DNA of 45,126 nt, taken from NCBI GenBank assembly GCA_945883565.1, contig CAMCXO010000023.1:1-45126 (forward strand). The letters are read 5' to 3'. The notes under the pieces were generated by a model. The model did no database searches, had not been told where the DNA came from, and saw only the letters and a list, made by a program, of their open reading frames with translations. Of this stretch, positions 37,781-44,294 are shown one piece after another. Numbering within the stretch: position 1 is the stretch's first letter; each line of letters begins with the position of its first letter. This stretch comes from Chryseobacterium gleum (GTDB lineage: Bacteria; Bacteroidota; Bacteroidia; Flavobacteriales; Schleiferiaceae). The position numbers and the translations under genes were made by a program.

Positions 37781-40282
37781 ATGATGTATGTAATAAAGCG
37801 CGATGGACGCCGTGAATCGGTAAAGTTTGATAAAATAACCGCCCGAATTCAAAAACTTTGCTATGGTTTAAGCGAGTTGGTTGATCCCACCGCGGTAGCC
37901 ATGAAGGTAATTGAAGGCATTTACGAAGGGGTTACTACCTCAGAACTCGACAGTTTGGCTGCTGAAGTGGCTGCCTCACTTACCACCAGGCACCCTGATT
38001 TTGCCCAATTGGCAGCCCGTATTGCGGTTTCTAACCTTCATAAAAACACCGAAAAATCGTTTAGCGAAACCATGAAAGCGCTTTACGATTATATCAACCC
38101 CAAAACCGGACTGCATTCGCCGCTAATTGCGAACGATGTAATGGAAGTGATTGAGAAAAACGCCATGTTGCTCGATTCTACCATTATTTACGACCGCGAT
38201 TTTGGCTATGATTATTTCGGCTTCAAAACCCTTGAACGTTCTTATTTGCTTAGAACCAATGGCAAAGTGGCCGAACGCCCACAACATATGCTAATGCGCG
38301 TAGCCATTGGCATACATAAAGACGATATAGATGCGGCCATAGAAACCTACGACCTCATGTCGAAGCGCTTCTTTACCCATGCTACACCTACCCTATTTAA
38401 CTCGGGCACTCCAAAGCCTCAAATGAGCAGCTGTTTCCTCATTAGCATGCGCGACGACAGCATAGACGGCATTTACGACACCCTTAAACAATGCTCTAAA
38501 ATAAGCCAAAGTGCAGGCGGCATAGGGCTTAGCATTCACAACGTAAGGGCCACAGGCTCTTATATTAGAGGCACCAATGGCACCTCTAACGGCATTGTGC
38601 CTATGCTAAGGGTATTTAATGATACGGCCCGTTATGTTGACCAAGGGGGCGGAAAACGCAAGGGTAGCTTTGCCATTTATATAGAACCTTGGCATGCCGA
38701 TATCTTCGATTTCCTTGACCTCAAGAAAAACCATGGCAAAGAAGAAATGCGCGCACGCGATTTATTTTATGCCCTCTGGACCCCCGACTTGTTTATGAAG
38801 CGCGTAGAAACCGATGGCCCCTGGACCCTTATGTGCCCTAACGAGTGCCCCGGACTTTACGACAGCTATGGTGCCGAATTTGAAGCCCTTTATACCCGTT
38901 ACGAATCGGAAGGCAAAGGCCGCAAAACCATTAAAGCCCGCGATTTATGGGTTAAAGTTCTCGAATCGCAAATTGAAACGGGAACGCCTTATATGCTTTA
39001 TAAAGACGCTGCCAACGAAAAAAGCAACCAGAAAAACCTAGGGGTAATTCGTTCGTCAAACCTCTGCACCGAAATAATGGAATATTCGGCCAAAGACGAG
39101 ATTGCCGTTTGCAACCTCGCTTCTATTGCGCTGCCTATGTTTGTTGAAGACGGGCAATTTGACCATGCCCACCTTTACCAGGTTACGCACAAGGTAACCC
39201 GTAACCTAAACCGCATAATAGACCGAAACTACTATCCGGTTAAAGAGGCCCGAAACAGCAATATGCGCCACCGTCCTATTGGTCTGGGGGTACAAGGACT
39301 GGCCGATGCCTTCATTAAACTTCGCTACCCCTTTACATCGCCCGAGGCCAAACAACTGAACCTGGATATTTTCGAAACCATCTATTTCGCTGCTATTTCG
39401 GCCTCGGTTGAAGAAGCCAAAAAAGATGGACCTTACGAAAGCTTTAAGGGCAGTCCTATGAGTGAAGGTAAATTCCAATTTGACCTTTGGGGAGTGGATG
39501 CCAAGTCGTTAAGCGGTCGCTGGAACTGGGAAGCCCTTCGTCAGGAAGTTGTTACCCATGGTGTTCGCAACTCTTTGCTTGTAGCCCCTATGCCCACCGC
39601 CTCTACCTCTCAAATATTGGGCAATAACGAGTGCTTCGAGCCTTATACCTCTAACATTTACACCCGCAAAGTATTAAGCGGCGAATTTGTGGTGGTAAAC
39701 AAGCACCTATTGCTAGACTTGGTAAATCTGGGTCTTTGGAACGATCAACTCAAAAACGACATTATTCGCCATAACGGTTCCATTCAGAACATTGACATCA
39801 TTCCCGCGAACATCAAAGAACTGTACAAAACCGTATGGGAGCTTAGCATGCGCGACATAATTGACATGGCCGCCGACCGGGGCATTTTTGTAGACCAGAG
39901 CCAAAGCATGAACCTGTTTATGGAGGCCCCAAATCTTGGGAAGCTTACCAGCATGCACCTTTACGCTTGGAAAAAGGGACTTAAAACCGGCATGTACTAT
40001 TTGCGAAGCAAAGCCGCCGCCGATGCCATTAAGTTTACTGTAGAAAAGCAAGCCAAGGCCGAAACCAGTCCGGTGGTTAACGCCCCTGTTGCGGTTACGG
40101 CTGCCGCCTCCAAACCTATTGCGAGCGCAGTTCCGGCAAGCGACGGTTTTGAAAAAGACGTGGCTGAGCTCAATGCTCAAAAGCTGGCCCAGGCCGTAAA
40201 GGCTCAGGCCGAAAAAACCGATGAAGCCATTATAGCCTGTTCCATTGACAATCCTGAAGGCTGTGAAATGTGTGGTTCGTAA
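37781..40282 (+). CDS. nrdA: Ribonucleoside-diphosphate reductase class I, large (catalytic) subunit
   Basis: NrdA reduces ribonucleoside diphosphates to deoxy forms. The 833-residue protein starts with an ATP-cone allosteric domain (1-95, [20 protein letters not shown]) and contains the redox Cys C218 (MSSCFLI), the catalytic loop [10 protein letters not shown] with thiyl Cys C429 and E431, the partner Cys C444 ([12 protein letters not shown]), and the substrate motif [30 protein letters not shown]. The NLCTEI...VCNLASIAL spacing is like that of eukaryotic RRM1. After the fold, an Ala/Lys-rich linker (about 755-815) leads to a C-terminal CEMCGS shuttle Cys pair. The start used is the first of two ATGs in tandem (37781, 37784). 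A terminator follows. Confidence 0.97.
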   Translation: MMYVIKRDGRRESVKFDKITARIQKLCYGLSELVDPTAVAMKVIEGIYEGVTTSELDSLAAEVAASLTTRHPDFAQLAARIAVSNLHKNTEKSFSETMKALYDYINPKTGLHSPLIANDVMEVIEKNAMLLDSTIIYDRDFGYDYFGFKTLERSYLLRTNGKVAERPQHMLMRVAIGIHKDDIDAAIETYDLMSKRFFTHATPTLFNSGTPKPQMSSCFLISMRDDSIDGIYDTLKQCSKISQSAGGIGLSIHNVRATGSYIRGTNGTSNGIVPMLRVFNDTARYVDQGGGKRKGSFAIYIEPWHADIFDFLDLKKNHGKEEMRARDLFYALWTPDLFMKRVETDGPWTLMCPNECPGLYDSYGAEFEALYTRYESEGKGRKTIKARDLWVKVLESQIETGTPYMLYKDAANEKSNQKNLGVIRSSNLCTEIMEYSAKDEIAVCNLASIALPMFVEDGQFDHAHLYQVTHKVTRNLNRIIDRNYYPVKEARNSNMRHRPIGLGVQGLADAFIKLRYPFTSPEAKQLNLDIFETIYFAAISASVEEAKKDGPYESFKGSPMSEGKFQFDLWGVDAKSLSGRWNWEALRQEVVTHGVRNSLLVAPMPTASTSQILGNNECFEPYTSNIYTRKVLSGEFVVVNKHLLLDLVNLGLWNDQLKNDIIRHNGSIQNIDIIPANIKELYKTVWELSMRDIIDMAADRGIFVDQSQSMNLFMEAPNLGKLTSMHLYAWKKGLKTGMYYLRSKAAADAIKFTVEKQAKAETSPVVNAPVAVTAAASKPIASAVPASDGFEKDVAELNAQKLAQAVKAQAEKTDEAIIACSIDNPEGCEMCGS

Positions 40283-40308
40283 AACCCAATCACACTAAAT
40301 TTTTAAGA

Positions 40309-40336
40309 AAGGCAAGCCAAAAGCTTGCCTTTTTTT
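40309..40336 (+). terminator. Rho-independent terminator after nrdA
   Basis: AAGGCAAGC (40309-40317) pairs perfectly with GCTTGCCTT (40323-40331) around CAAAA, and the T run continues to 40336. It marks the end of the conserved gene block; repeat DNA starts beyond it. Confidence 0.85.
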
Positions 40337-40540
40337 GTTTAGATAACACAAGCATGGGCCAAAACACTTTGGCGTAGAATGACTATTACCACCTTTTTCC
40401 AAGCGTATTCTCGTACCCAAGCGGACCTGTAAACCCCACAAGGAAGGAGGTGCAAGACTATGTGTCAAAGTGCAGTAGAGTCTCTTTCCGACATCTTTAG
40501 GTTGGACTCTTTTCATAGAAAGAGCAATATCTACCAAAGT
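40337..40540. other. Unassigned non-coding DNA between nrdA and the REP-like array
   Basis: No gene is supported. A minus-strand frame across 40295-40558 is open, but it runs through the nrdA terminator at one end and into the repeat at the other, so it is not credible as a gene. The composition already differs from the nrd genes. I see no further recognisable structure. Confidence 0.35.
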
Positions 40541-40778
40541 GGCAACGCCACGAAACACCCAAGCCCTGAAAGGGCGATATAAGGTTATGTGTATATGGAG
40601 TATGTATCGACATAATGCTTGCTGTATTACACCCCTTCGGGGCTGGTTATGGATGATGGCATCTTCTTATCCGATGGGCGATGCCCATCGTTGGTGTATG
40701 TCGCCCCTTCGGGGCTGAGCATCATAGCCCTGTAAGGGCGTAATCCCTTAGCGAGGCGGTAATGCCCCTCGCTATGAT
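40541..40778. repeat. REP-like hairpin array, unit 1 (long form)
   Basis: A 238-bp unit starting GGCAACGCCACGAAAC. It contains a row of hairpins: GCCCTGAAAGGGC, CCCCTTCGGGG, GATGGGC-GAT-GCCCATC (40673-40689), a second GCCCCTTCGGGGC, GCCCTGTAAGGGC and an imperfect GCGAGGCG hairpin near the end. This long form has about 22 extra bases (GGATGATGGCATC region) that are missing from units 2 and 4. The next unit follows directly. Confidence 0.85.
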
Positions 40779-40994
40779 GGCAACGCCACGAAACACCCAA
40801 GCCCTGAAAGGGCGATATAAGGTTATGTGTATATGGAGTATGTATCGACATAATGCTTGCTGTATTAAACCCCTTCGGGGCTGTTTTCGATGGGCGATGC
40901 CCATCGTTGGTGTATGTCGCCCCTTCGGGGCTGAGCATCATAGCCCTGTAAGGGCGTAATCCCTTAGCGAGGCGGTAACGCCCCTCGCTATGAT
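40779..40994. repeat. REP-like hairpin array, unit 2 (short form)
   Basis: A 216-bp copy almost identical to unit 1, but the segment between the first CCCCTTCGGGG hairpin and the GATGGGC hairpin is reduced to a few bases (TTTTC). It contains the same 48-base spacer between the GCCCTGAAAGGGC and CCCCTTCGGGG hairpins that the transposase gene replaces in unit 3. Confidence 0.85.
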
Positions 40995-41669
40995 GGCAAC
41001 GCCACGAAACACCCAAGCCCTGAAAGGGCGTAATATATTAGCAAGATGTTTATATCTAATCCCAAACATATTTTTCGTCATATTCAACGTGATACTTTTT
41101 TAGAAACGCACGATACTCATCCTGAAACGTTTTCTTACTATGATGTTCGTGTTGATTTGCGATGTATGCAATCACTGTATCAACTTCTGAAGGATTAACA
41201 GAGAAAGCTCCGTAACCATCTTGCCAATAAAAGTTTTCATAGCCCACCCCCTTTGTCTTTATCCATTTGGAGGAATTTGATTTTAGTTCTTCCATCAGTT
41301 TCATCAAGGCTATCTTTTTGGAAAGCATACAAAGGATGTGGATATGGTCGGTGTAGCCGCCTACTTTAATGACGGTGCAATCGAGTTTGTTGCAGATGCC
41401 ACCGAGATATGCGTGTAGTTCTGCCTCTACCGGAGGATGTATCAACGGCTCACGGTGCTTGGTGCTGAATACAATGTGCATATAATTTTTTACGAGCGAC
41501 TGTCCCATAGTTTTGTATTACACCCCTTCGGGGCTGGTTATGGATGATGGCATCTTCTTATCCGATGGGCGATGCCCATCGTTGGTGTATGTCGCCCCTT
41601 CGGGGCTGAGCATCATAGCCCTGTAAGGGCGTAATCCCTTAGCGAGGCGGTAACGCCCCTCGCTATGAT
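40995..41669. mobile_element. REP-like unit 3 (long form) carrying an IS200/RAYT-type transposase gene
   Basis: The left part (40995-41030) is the unit start through the GCCCTGAAAGGGCG hairpin. The right part (41516-41669) resumes at TATTACACCCCTTCGGGG and runs to the unit end, in the long form. Between them the 48-base spacer of the other units is replaced by about 485 bases that contain the complete transposase gene. Thus the hairpins flank the gene on both sides as in REP/RAYT elements and IS200/IS605 ends. Confidence 0.75.
41056..41508 (-). CDS. IS200/IS605-family Y1 (HUH) transposase, REP-associated (RAYT-like)
   Basis: A complete 150-residue Y1 transposase. The HUH metal-binding motif is HIH at residues 55-57 (GGYTDHIHILCML) and the candidate nucleophile is Y115 (DTVIAYIANQHEHH). 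The family segments MHIVFSTKHREPLI and FYWQDGYGAFSVN are also intact. These enzymes cut and join single-stranded DNA at hairpin ends. The length equals typical IS200-like TnpA, and the surrounding short palindromes point to the REP-associated (RAYT) subgroup, which mobilises or maintains repeats in trans. No TnpB/IscB accessory gene is present. It is transcribed on the minus strand within a repeat unit. Confidence 0.92.
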   Translation of the reverse strand: MGQSLVKNYMHIVFSTKHREPLIHPPVEAELHAYLGGICNKLDCTVIKVGGYTDHIHILCMLSKKIALMKLMEELKSNSSKWIKTKGVGYENFYWQDGYGAFSVNPSEVDTVIAYIANQHEHHSKKTFQDEYRAFLKKYHVEYDEKYVWD

Positions 41670-41849
41670 GGCAACGCCACGAAACCAAGCCCTGAAAGGG
41701 CGATATAAGGTTATGTGTATATGGAGTATGTATCGACATAATGCTTGCTGTATTACACCCCTTCGGGGCTGTTTTCGATGGGCGATGCCCATCGTTGGTG
41801 TATGTCGCCCCTTCGGGGCTGAGCATCATAGCCCTGTAAGGGCGTAATC
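41670..41849. repeat. REP-like hairpin array, unit 4 (short form, truncated)
   Basis: A short-form copy with a 3-base deletion after CGAAAC. It contains the 48-base spacer and hairpins, but stops after GCCCTGTAAGGGCGTAAT, where it is joined to the hsdS remnant at about 41849. The missing part is the GCGAGGCG hairpin and unit end. Confidence 0.8.
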
Positions 41850-42060
41850 CCCCTGCAAATAGCTTTCAAAAAGTTCTTTGGCGTTTTTGAGGTTTTGTTC
41901 GCATTATTTCGACTTCGCTCAATAACCGAAAAGGCTTCATCTAATATGGAAACGATGCGTTGTTGTTCGGGGAGAGATTTTGGGTAAGCAACATTAATTT
42001 CTTTCAAAAGCCTATAATGTCGGGCATACCCCAAACTTCCTAAATCAATATTTTGTAAGA
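41849..42060 (-). pseudogene. hsdS: Type I restriction-modification specificity subunit HsdS, C-terminal remnant with frameshift
   Basis: Minus-strand translation gives NIDLGSLGYARHYRLLKEIN, then YPKSLPEQQRIVSILDEAFSVIE, the usual sequence at the start of the HsdS C-terminal conserved helix. The frame then breaks at about 41900-41903: one missing base separates it from QNLKNAKELFESYLQG, the classic HsdS ending, which reads in a shifted frame up to the repeat junction at 41849. Both target-recognition domains are absent. HsdS would determine the DNA sequence recognised by a type I system; this copy cannot work. Confidence 0.85.
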
Positions 42061-42251
42061 AACGCTTCGTCAATAATTGGCGTGTAAATCTTGCCTGTAA
42101 GTTCGGCTGCTGTGGCTCGGTCTTTCTCCAAGTCGTCCAAATATTTAAGGAACAAAATCCAAGAGGTTTGCTCCACATAGTCCAACTCACTGCCGCAACC
42201 TGCGTCTTTGTGAAGTATATCGTCAATATTTTTAAAGGTTTGTTCGAACAT
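42060..42251 (-). pseudogene. hsdM: Type I restriction-modification methyltransferase HsdM, N-terminal remnant
   Basis: From ATG 42251 the minus strand encodes MFEQTFKNIDDILHKDAGCG, then SELDYVEQTSWILFLKYLDDLEKD and AAELTGKIY, the standard N-terminus of HsdM. Similarity ends at about residue 60, after which the sequence switches into hsdS material; the frame itself stops at 42045. The whole SAM-binding and catalytic region (including the NPPF motif) is gone. The structure indicates one large deletion joining the start of hsdM to the end of hsdS. Confidence 0.88.
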
Positions 42252-42515
42252 TATTTATGTCTGTTTTTAATTTCGACTGGCTCAATTACAATCAATTTGT
42301 AAAGTTATCATTCTTGTTGGTGCGGTGGCAAAAAATGGCTCTTTTGGTTTTGCTGAAGGGTCGGCTTGTGGGTGGGGCAAAACCAAATGTGCCATTTATG
42401 GGCTGGCAATTCAAAATATTTTGTGCGCTGGGAAAAAATTAAAACACAGAAGGGTAGGCAATGAATGTCGGCTTACTCGTTGTCCGTTTGTTGTATCGTT
42501 TGTCAAAATGTGTTG
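42252..42515. other. Non-coding DNA upstream of the hsdM remnant
   Basis: No gene is supported. It contains an 11-bp perfect inverted repeat, TTTGGTTTTGC (42343-42353) with GCAAAACCAAA (42377-42387), around a 23-base G-rich loop. It may hold the former hsdM promoter, but no consensus box was found. Confidence 0.4.
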
Positions 42516-42557
42516 ATTGTATATGCGATTGTATATGCGATTGTATATGCGATTGTA
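42516..42557. repeat. Tandem 12-bp repeat
   Basis: Three perfect copies of ATTGTATATGCG (42516-42527, 42528-42539, 42540-42551) plus half a copy (ATTGTA). The last half-copy runs into a 28-bp palindrome. Confidence 0.95.
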
Positions 42558-42582
42558 AAGACAGGGCATGCCCTGTCTCTAC
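42555..42582. repeat. 28-bp near-perfect palindrome
   Basis: The two 14-base arms (42555-42568 and 42569-42582) are complementary except at one position; the perfect core is GACAGGGCATGCCCTGTC. It resembles dispersed palindromes that occur in many Bacteroidota and other genomes. There is no adjacent T run, so it is not an obvious terminator. Confidence 0.85.
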
Positions 42583-42598
42583 GTTATGTGTGCGGGCC

Positions 42599-43484
42599 GT
42601 TGAACACTCGAAGTCTGTTGATAATGTGAAAATGGTGGTAAAAGAATGGAGGAAGTAAAGGGTATTGTTGAATGTTTGAAGTTTGTGGTTTAAGGGTGAA
42701 CAGCAGTGGTGCAAATGAAGGTGTTGTGGGTTTAGCGATTCCTTTTGTTGGTAGAATTGAAAACGTTGGCGGTAAAATTGAAAATGCTCACGGTGGAACC
42801 GATAACGTTCGTGGTGGAAATGAAAAACTTGGTGGTTTAATGTAAATGTCCGCGGTTTAGCGTTGAATTCTGTTGCTTAGTGTTGACACCGATGGTGCAA
42901 GTGAAAAAGTAGGTGGTAAAATTGAAAATGCTCGTCGCTTAATTGAAAAAGGCTTTGGTGCAAGGTTTGACGCCTGTGGTGCAGCGGATAATGCTCGTGG
43001 TAAAATTGAAAACGCCGGTGGTGCAATTGAAAATGCCTATAAATTGCTGTTTGACGGCTGTGGTTGAAAGTTAGATTTTAGTAGGCGAAGTTGAAGACGC
43101 TGGCGGTTGAATTGAAAAAGCCAACACCTGAAAGTGGTGAAGGCTTCCGTTTTTTTGAAAACGTCGTCTGCTTTTTTGCAGACGCCTGTGGTGGATGGTT
43201 TGAAGCCTGGTCAGGTTCGTTAGATGTCGGGTGATTTTTTGAGAATGCCGGTTTCGTTTTTGAAAACGTCGTCTGCTTTTTTGCAGATGCCGGCGTTGGA
43301 AGGTTTGAGGTTTATAAATATTTTGGAAACGTCGGTAAAAAAATTGAAAATGCCTATTAATGAATGCTCGAAGTCAACTAATAACTGTTTGATGCCGGCG
43401 TTGGAAGGTTCGAGGTTTATAAAAATTTTGGAAACGTCGGTAAAAAAATTGAAGAAGCCGACTGATTAATGCTCGAAGTGGGCG
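42599..43484. repeat. Degenerate part of a 21-bp minisatellite
   Basis: Sequence with a clear but eroded 21-base period. Recognisable units include those at 42599 (GTTGAACACTCGAAGTC), 42667 (GTTGAATGTTTGAAG), 42751 (GTAGAATTGAAAACG), 42772, 42916, 42999 and 43020 (GTAAAATTGAAAA type). Only small slips occur: the distance from the unit at 42667 to the one at 43485 is 818 bases, one less than 39 units. Several in-frame stops exist in every long reading frame tried, so it is not a gene now. From about 43146 a 105-bp (five-unit) higher-order repeat is superimposed. Confidence 0.8.
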
Positions 43485-43946
43485 GTTGAATGTTTGAAGT
43501 CATCAGTTTAACGCTTGAAGTCTCCAGTTGAACGTTTGAAGCCGGCAGTTGAACGTTTGAAGCCGGCAGTTTAACGTTTGAAGCCGGCAGTTTAACGTTT
43601 GAAGCCGGCAGTTGAACGTTTGAAGTCGGCAGTTTAACGCATGAAGTCGACGGTTGAACGTTTGAAGCCGGCAGTTTAACGTTTGAAGCCGGCAGTTGAA
43701 CGCTTGAAGTCGTCAGTTGAACGTTTGAAGTCGGCAGTTTAACGCTTGAAGTCGGCAGTTGAACGCTTGAAGCCGGCGGTTGAACGTTTGAAGTCATCGG
43801 TTGAACGTTTGAAGTCGGCAGTTGAACGTTTGAAGCCGGCAGTTGAACGTTTGAAGTCGTCAGTTGAACGTTTGAAGCGGGCGGTTGAACGTTTGAAGTC
43901 GACGGTTGAATGTTTGAAGTCGACGGTTGAATGTTTGAAGCGGGCG
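43485..43946. repeat. Homogeneous 21-bp minisatellite, 22 units
   Basis: Exactly 22 consecutive 21-base units with no insertion or deletion. The core is GTTGAACGTTTGAAG followed by six variable bases, most often CCGGCA or TCGGCA, also TCGTCA, TCGACG and CGGGCG. Variation is confined to a few positions: the fourth base is T in six units (GTTTAACG), base 7 or base 9 is C or T. Most units contain the palindrome AACGTT. Both strands show open frames (heptads VERLKSA on plus, NVQLPAS on minus), but these are translations of the repeat with no credible start or context. Confidence 0.95.
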
Positions 43947-44043
43947 GTTTTTCGAGCTGGCATGCTGAAAGGGCCGCGGTTTTAGAATGGTGTTTGTTGG
44001 GACAAATGGGACATTAGATACTGATTGTATGCTAATTGGGATT
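43947..44043. other. Non-coding junction after the minisatellite
   Basis: The 21-bp pattern ends abruptly at 43946 and gives way to unrelated sequence. No gene, promoter or hairpin of note was recognised. Confidence 0.4.
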
Positions 44044-44180
44044 CGCGCCAGGGATTGAAGCGGAAAGCCCACAGCCGCCATAAGCAATGGCTTGTGAATT
44101 AATCATGCCTATGCTTAACTCCTAAAAATCATGGTTCTGACATTGGCGGCGAGGACTTGCAGCGCAAAGCCCGGCCCGCG
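44044..44180. ncRNA. Candidate structured RNA or dispersed structured repeat
   Basis: Two similar strings, GGGATTGAAGCGGAAAGCCC (44051-44070) and GGACTTGCAGCGCAAAGCCC (44153-44172), flank a perfect 7-bp long-range pair GCCGCCA (44074-44080) / TGGCGGC (44144-44150). An inner hairpin CCAT-AAGCA-ATGG (44078-44090) and an outer CGCG/CGCG pair (44044-44047 with 44177-44180) can be added. The nested pairing and internal symmetry look like a folded RNA, perhaps related to Bacteroidota intergenic motifs such as flavo-1, but this is from memory of the pattern and the strand is unknown. A further GGGCA/TGCCC pair lies at 44183-44222. Confidence 0.35.
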
Positions 44181-44247
44181 AGGGGCAGGATAATGTTTTG
44201 GCTTAGATAGAACCTTTTGCCCACGCGGGGGCGCCCTGGGTTTAAGC

Positions 44248-44272
44248 AAAAAAAAAACCGCCCGAAGGCGGC
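44248..44272 (-). terminator. Terminator after the second T9SS cargo gene
   Basis: On the minus strand the stem CCGCC/GGCGG (plus-strand 44258-44262 and 44267-44271) closes a TTCG loop and runs into ten T (plus-strand A run 44248-44257). It lies 22 bases after the stop of the minus-strand gene. Confidence 0.9.
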
Positions 44273-44294
44273 TTTAGTTGGGTTTGATTGCAAC

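Noticed and set aside
40295-40558. 87-residue minus-strand ORF
   Set aside because: It starts in a repeat unit and ends in the nrdA terminator; no family is recognisable.
40627-41016. 129-residue minus-strand protein (SPEGATYTNDGHRPS repeats) and similar frames at 41518-41829
   Set aside because: These are read-throughs of the REP-like units; both strands are open because hairpins are stop-poor.
42461-42658. 65-residue ORF with CDCI repeats
   Set aside because: It is the translation of the 12-bp tandem repeat.
42873-43067. 64-residue plus-strand ORF with GKIENA heptads
   Set aside because: Flanked by stops in a decayed satellite; no start context and no conservation can be shown. Kept only as a hint of heptad ancestry.
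43485-43946. CRISPR array
   Set aside because: The regularly spaced repeats are contiguous 21-bp units without unique 30-bp spacers, and there is no cas gene or leader nearby.
43417-43985. Protein genes on both strands over the satellite (126 residues on minus, 79 on plus)
   Set aside because: They are translations of the 21-bp repeat; open frames occur simultaneously on both strands and lack plausible starts, signals or context.
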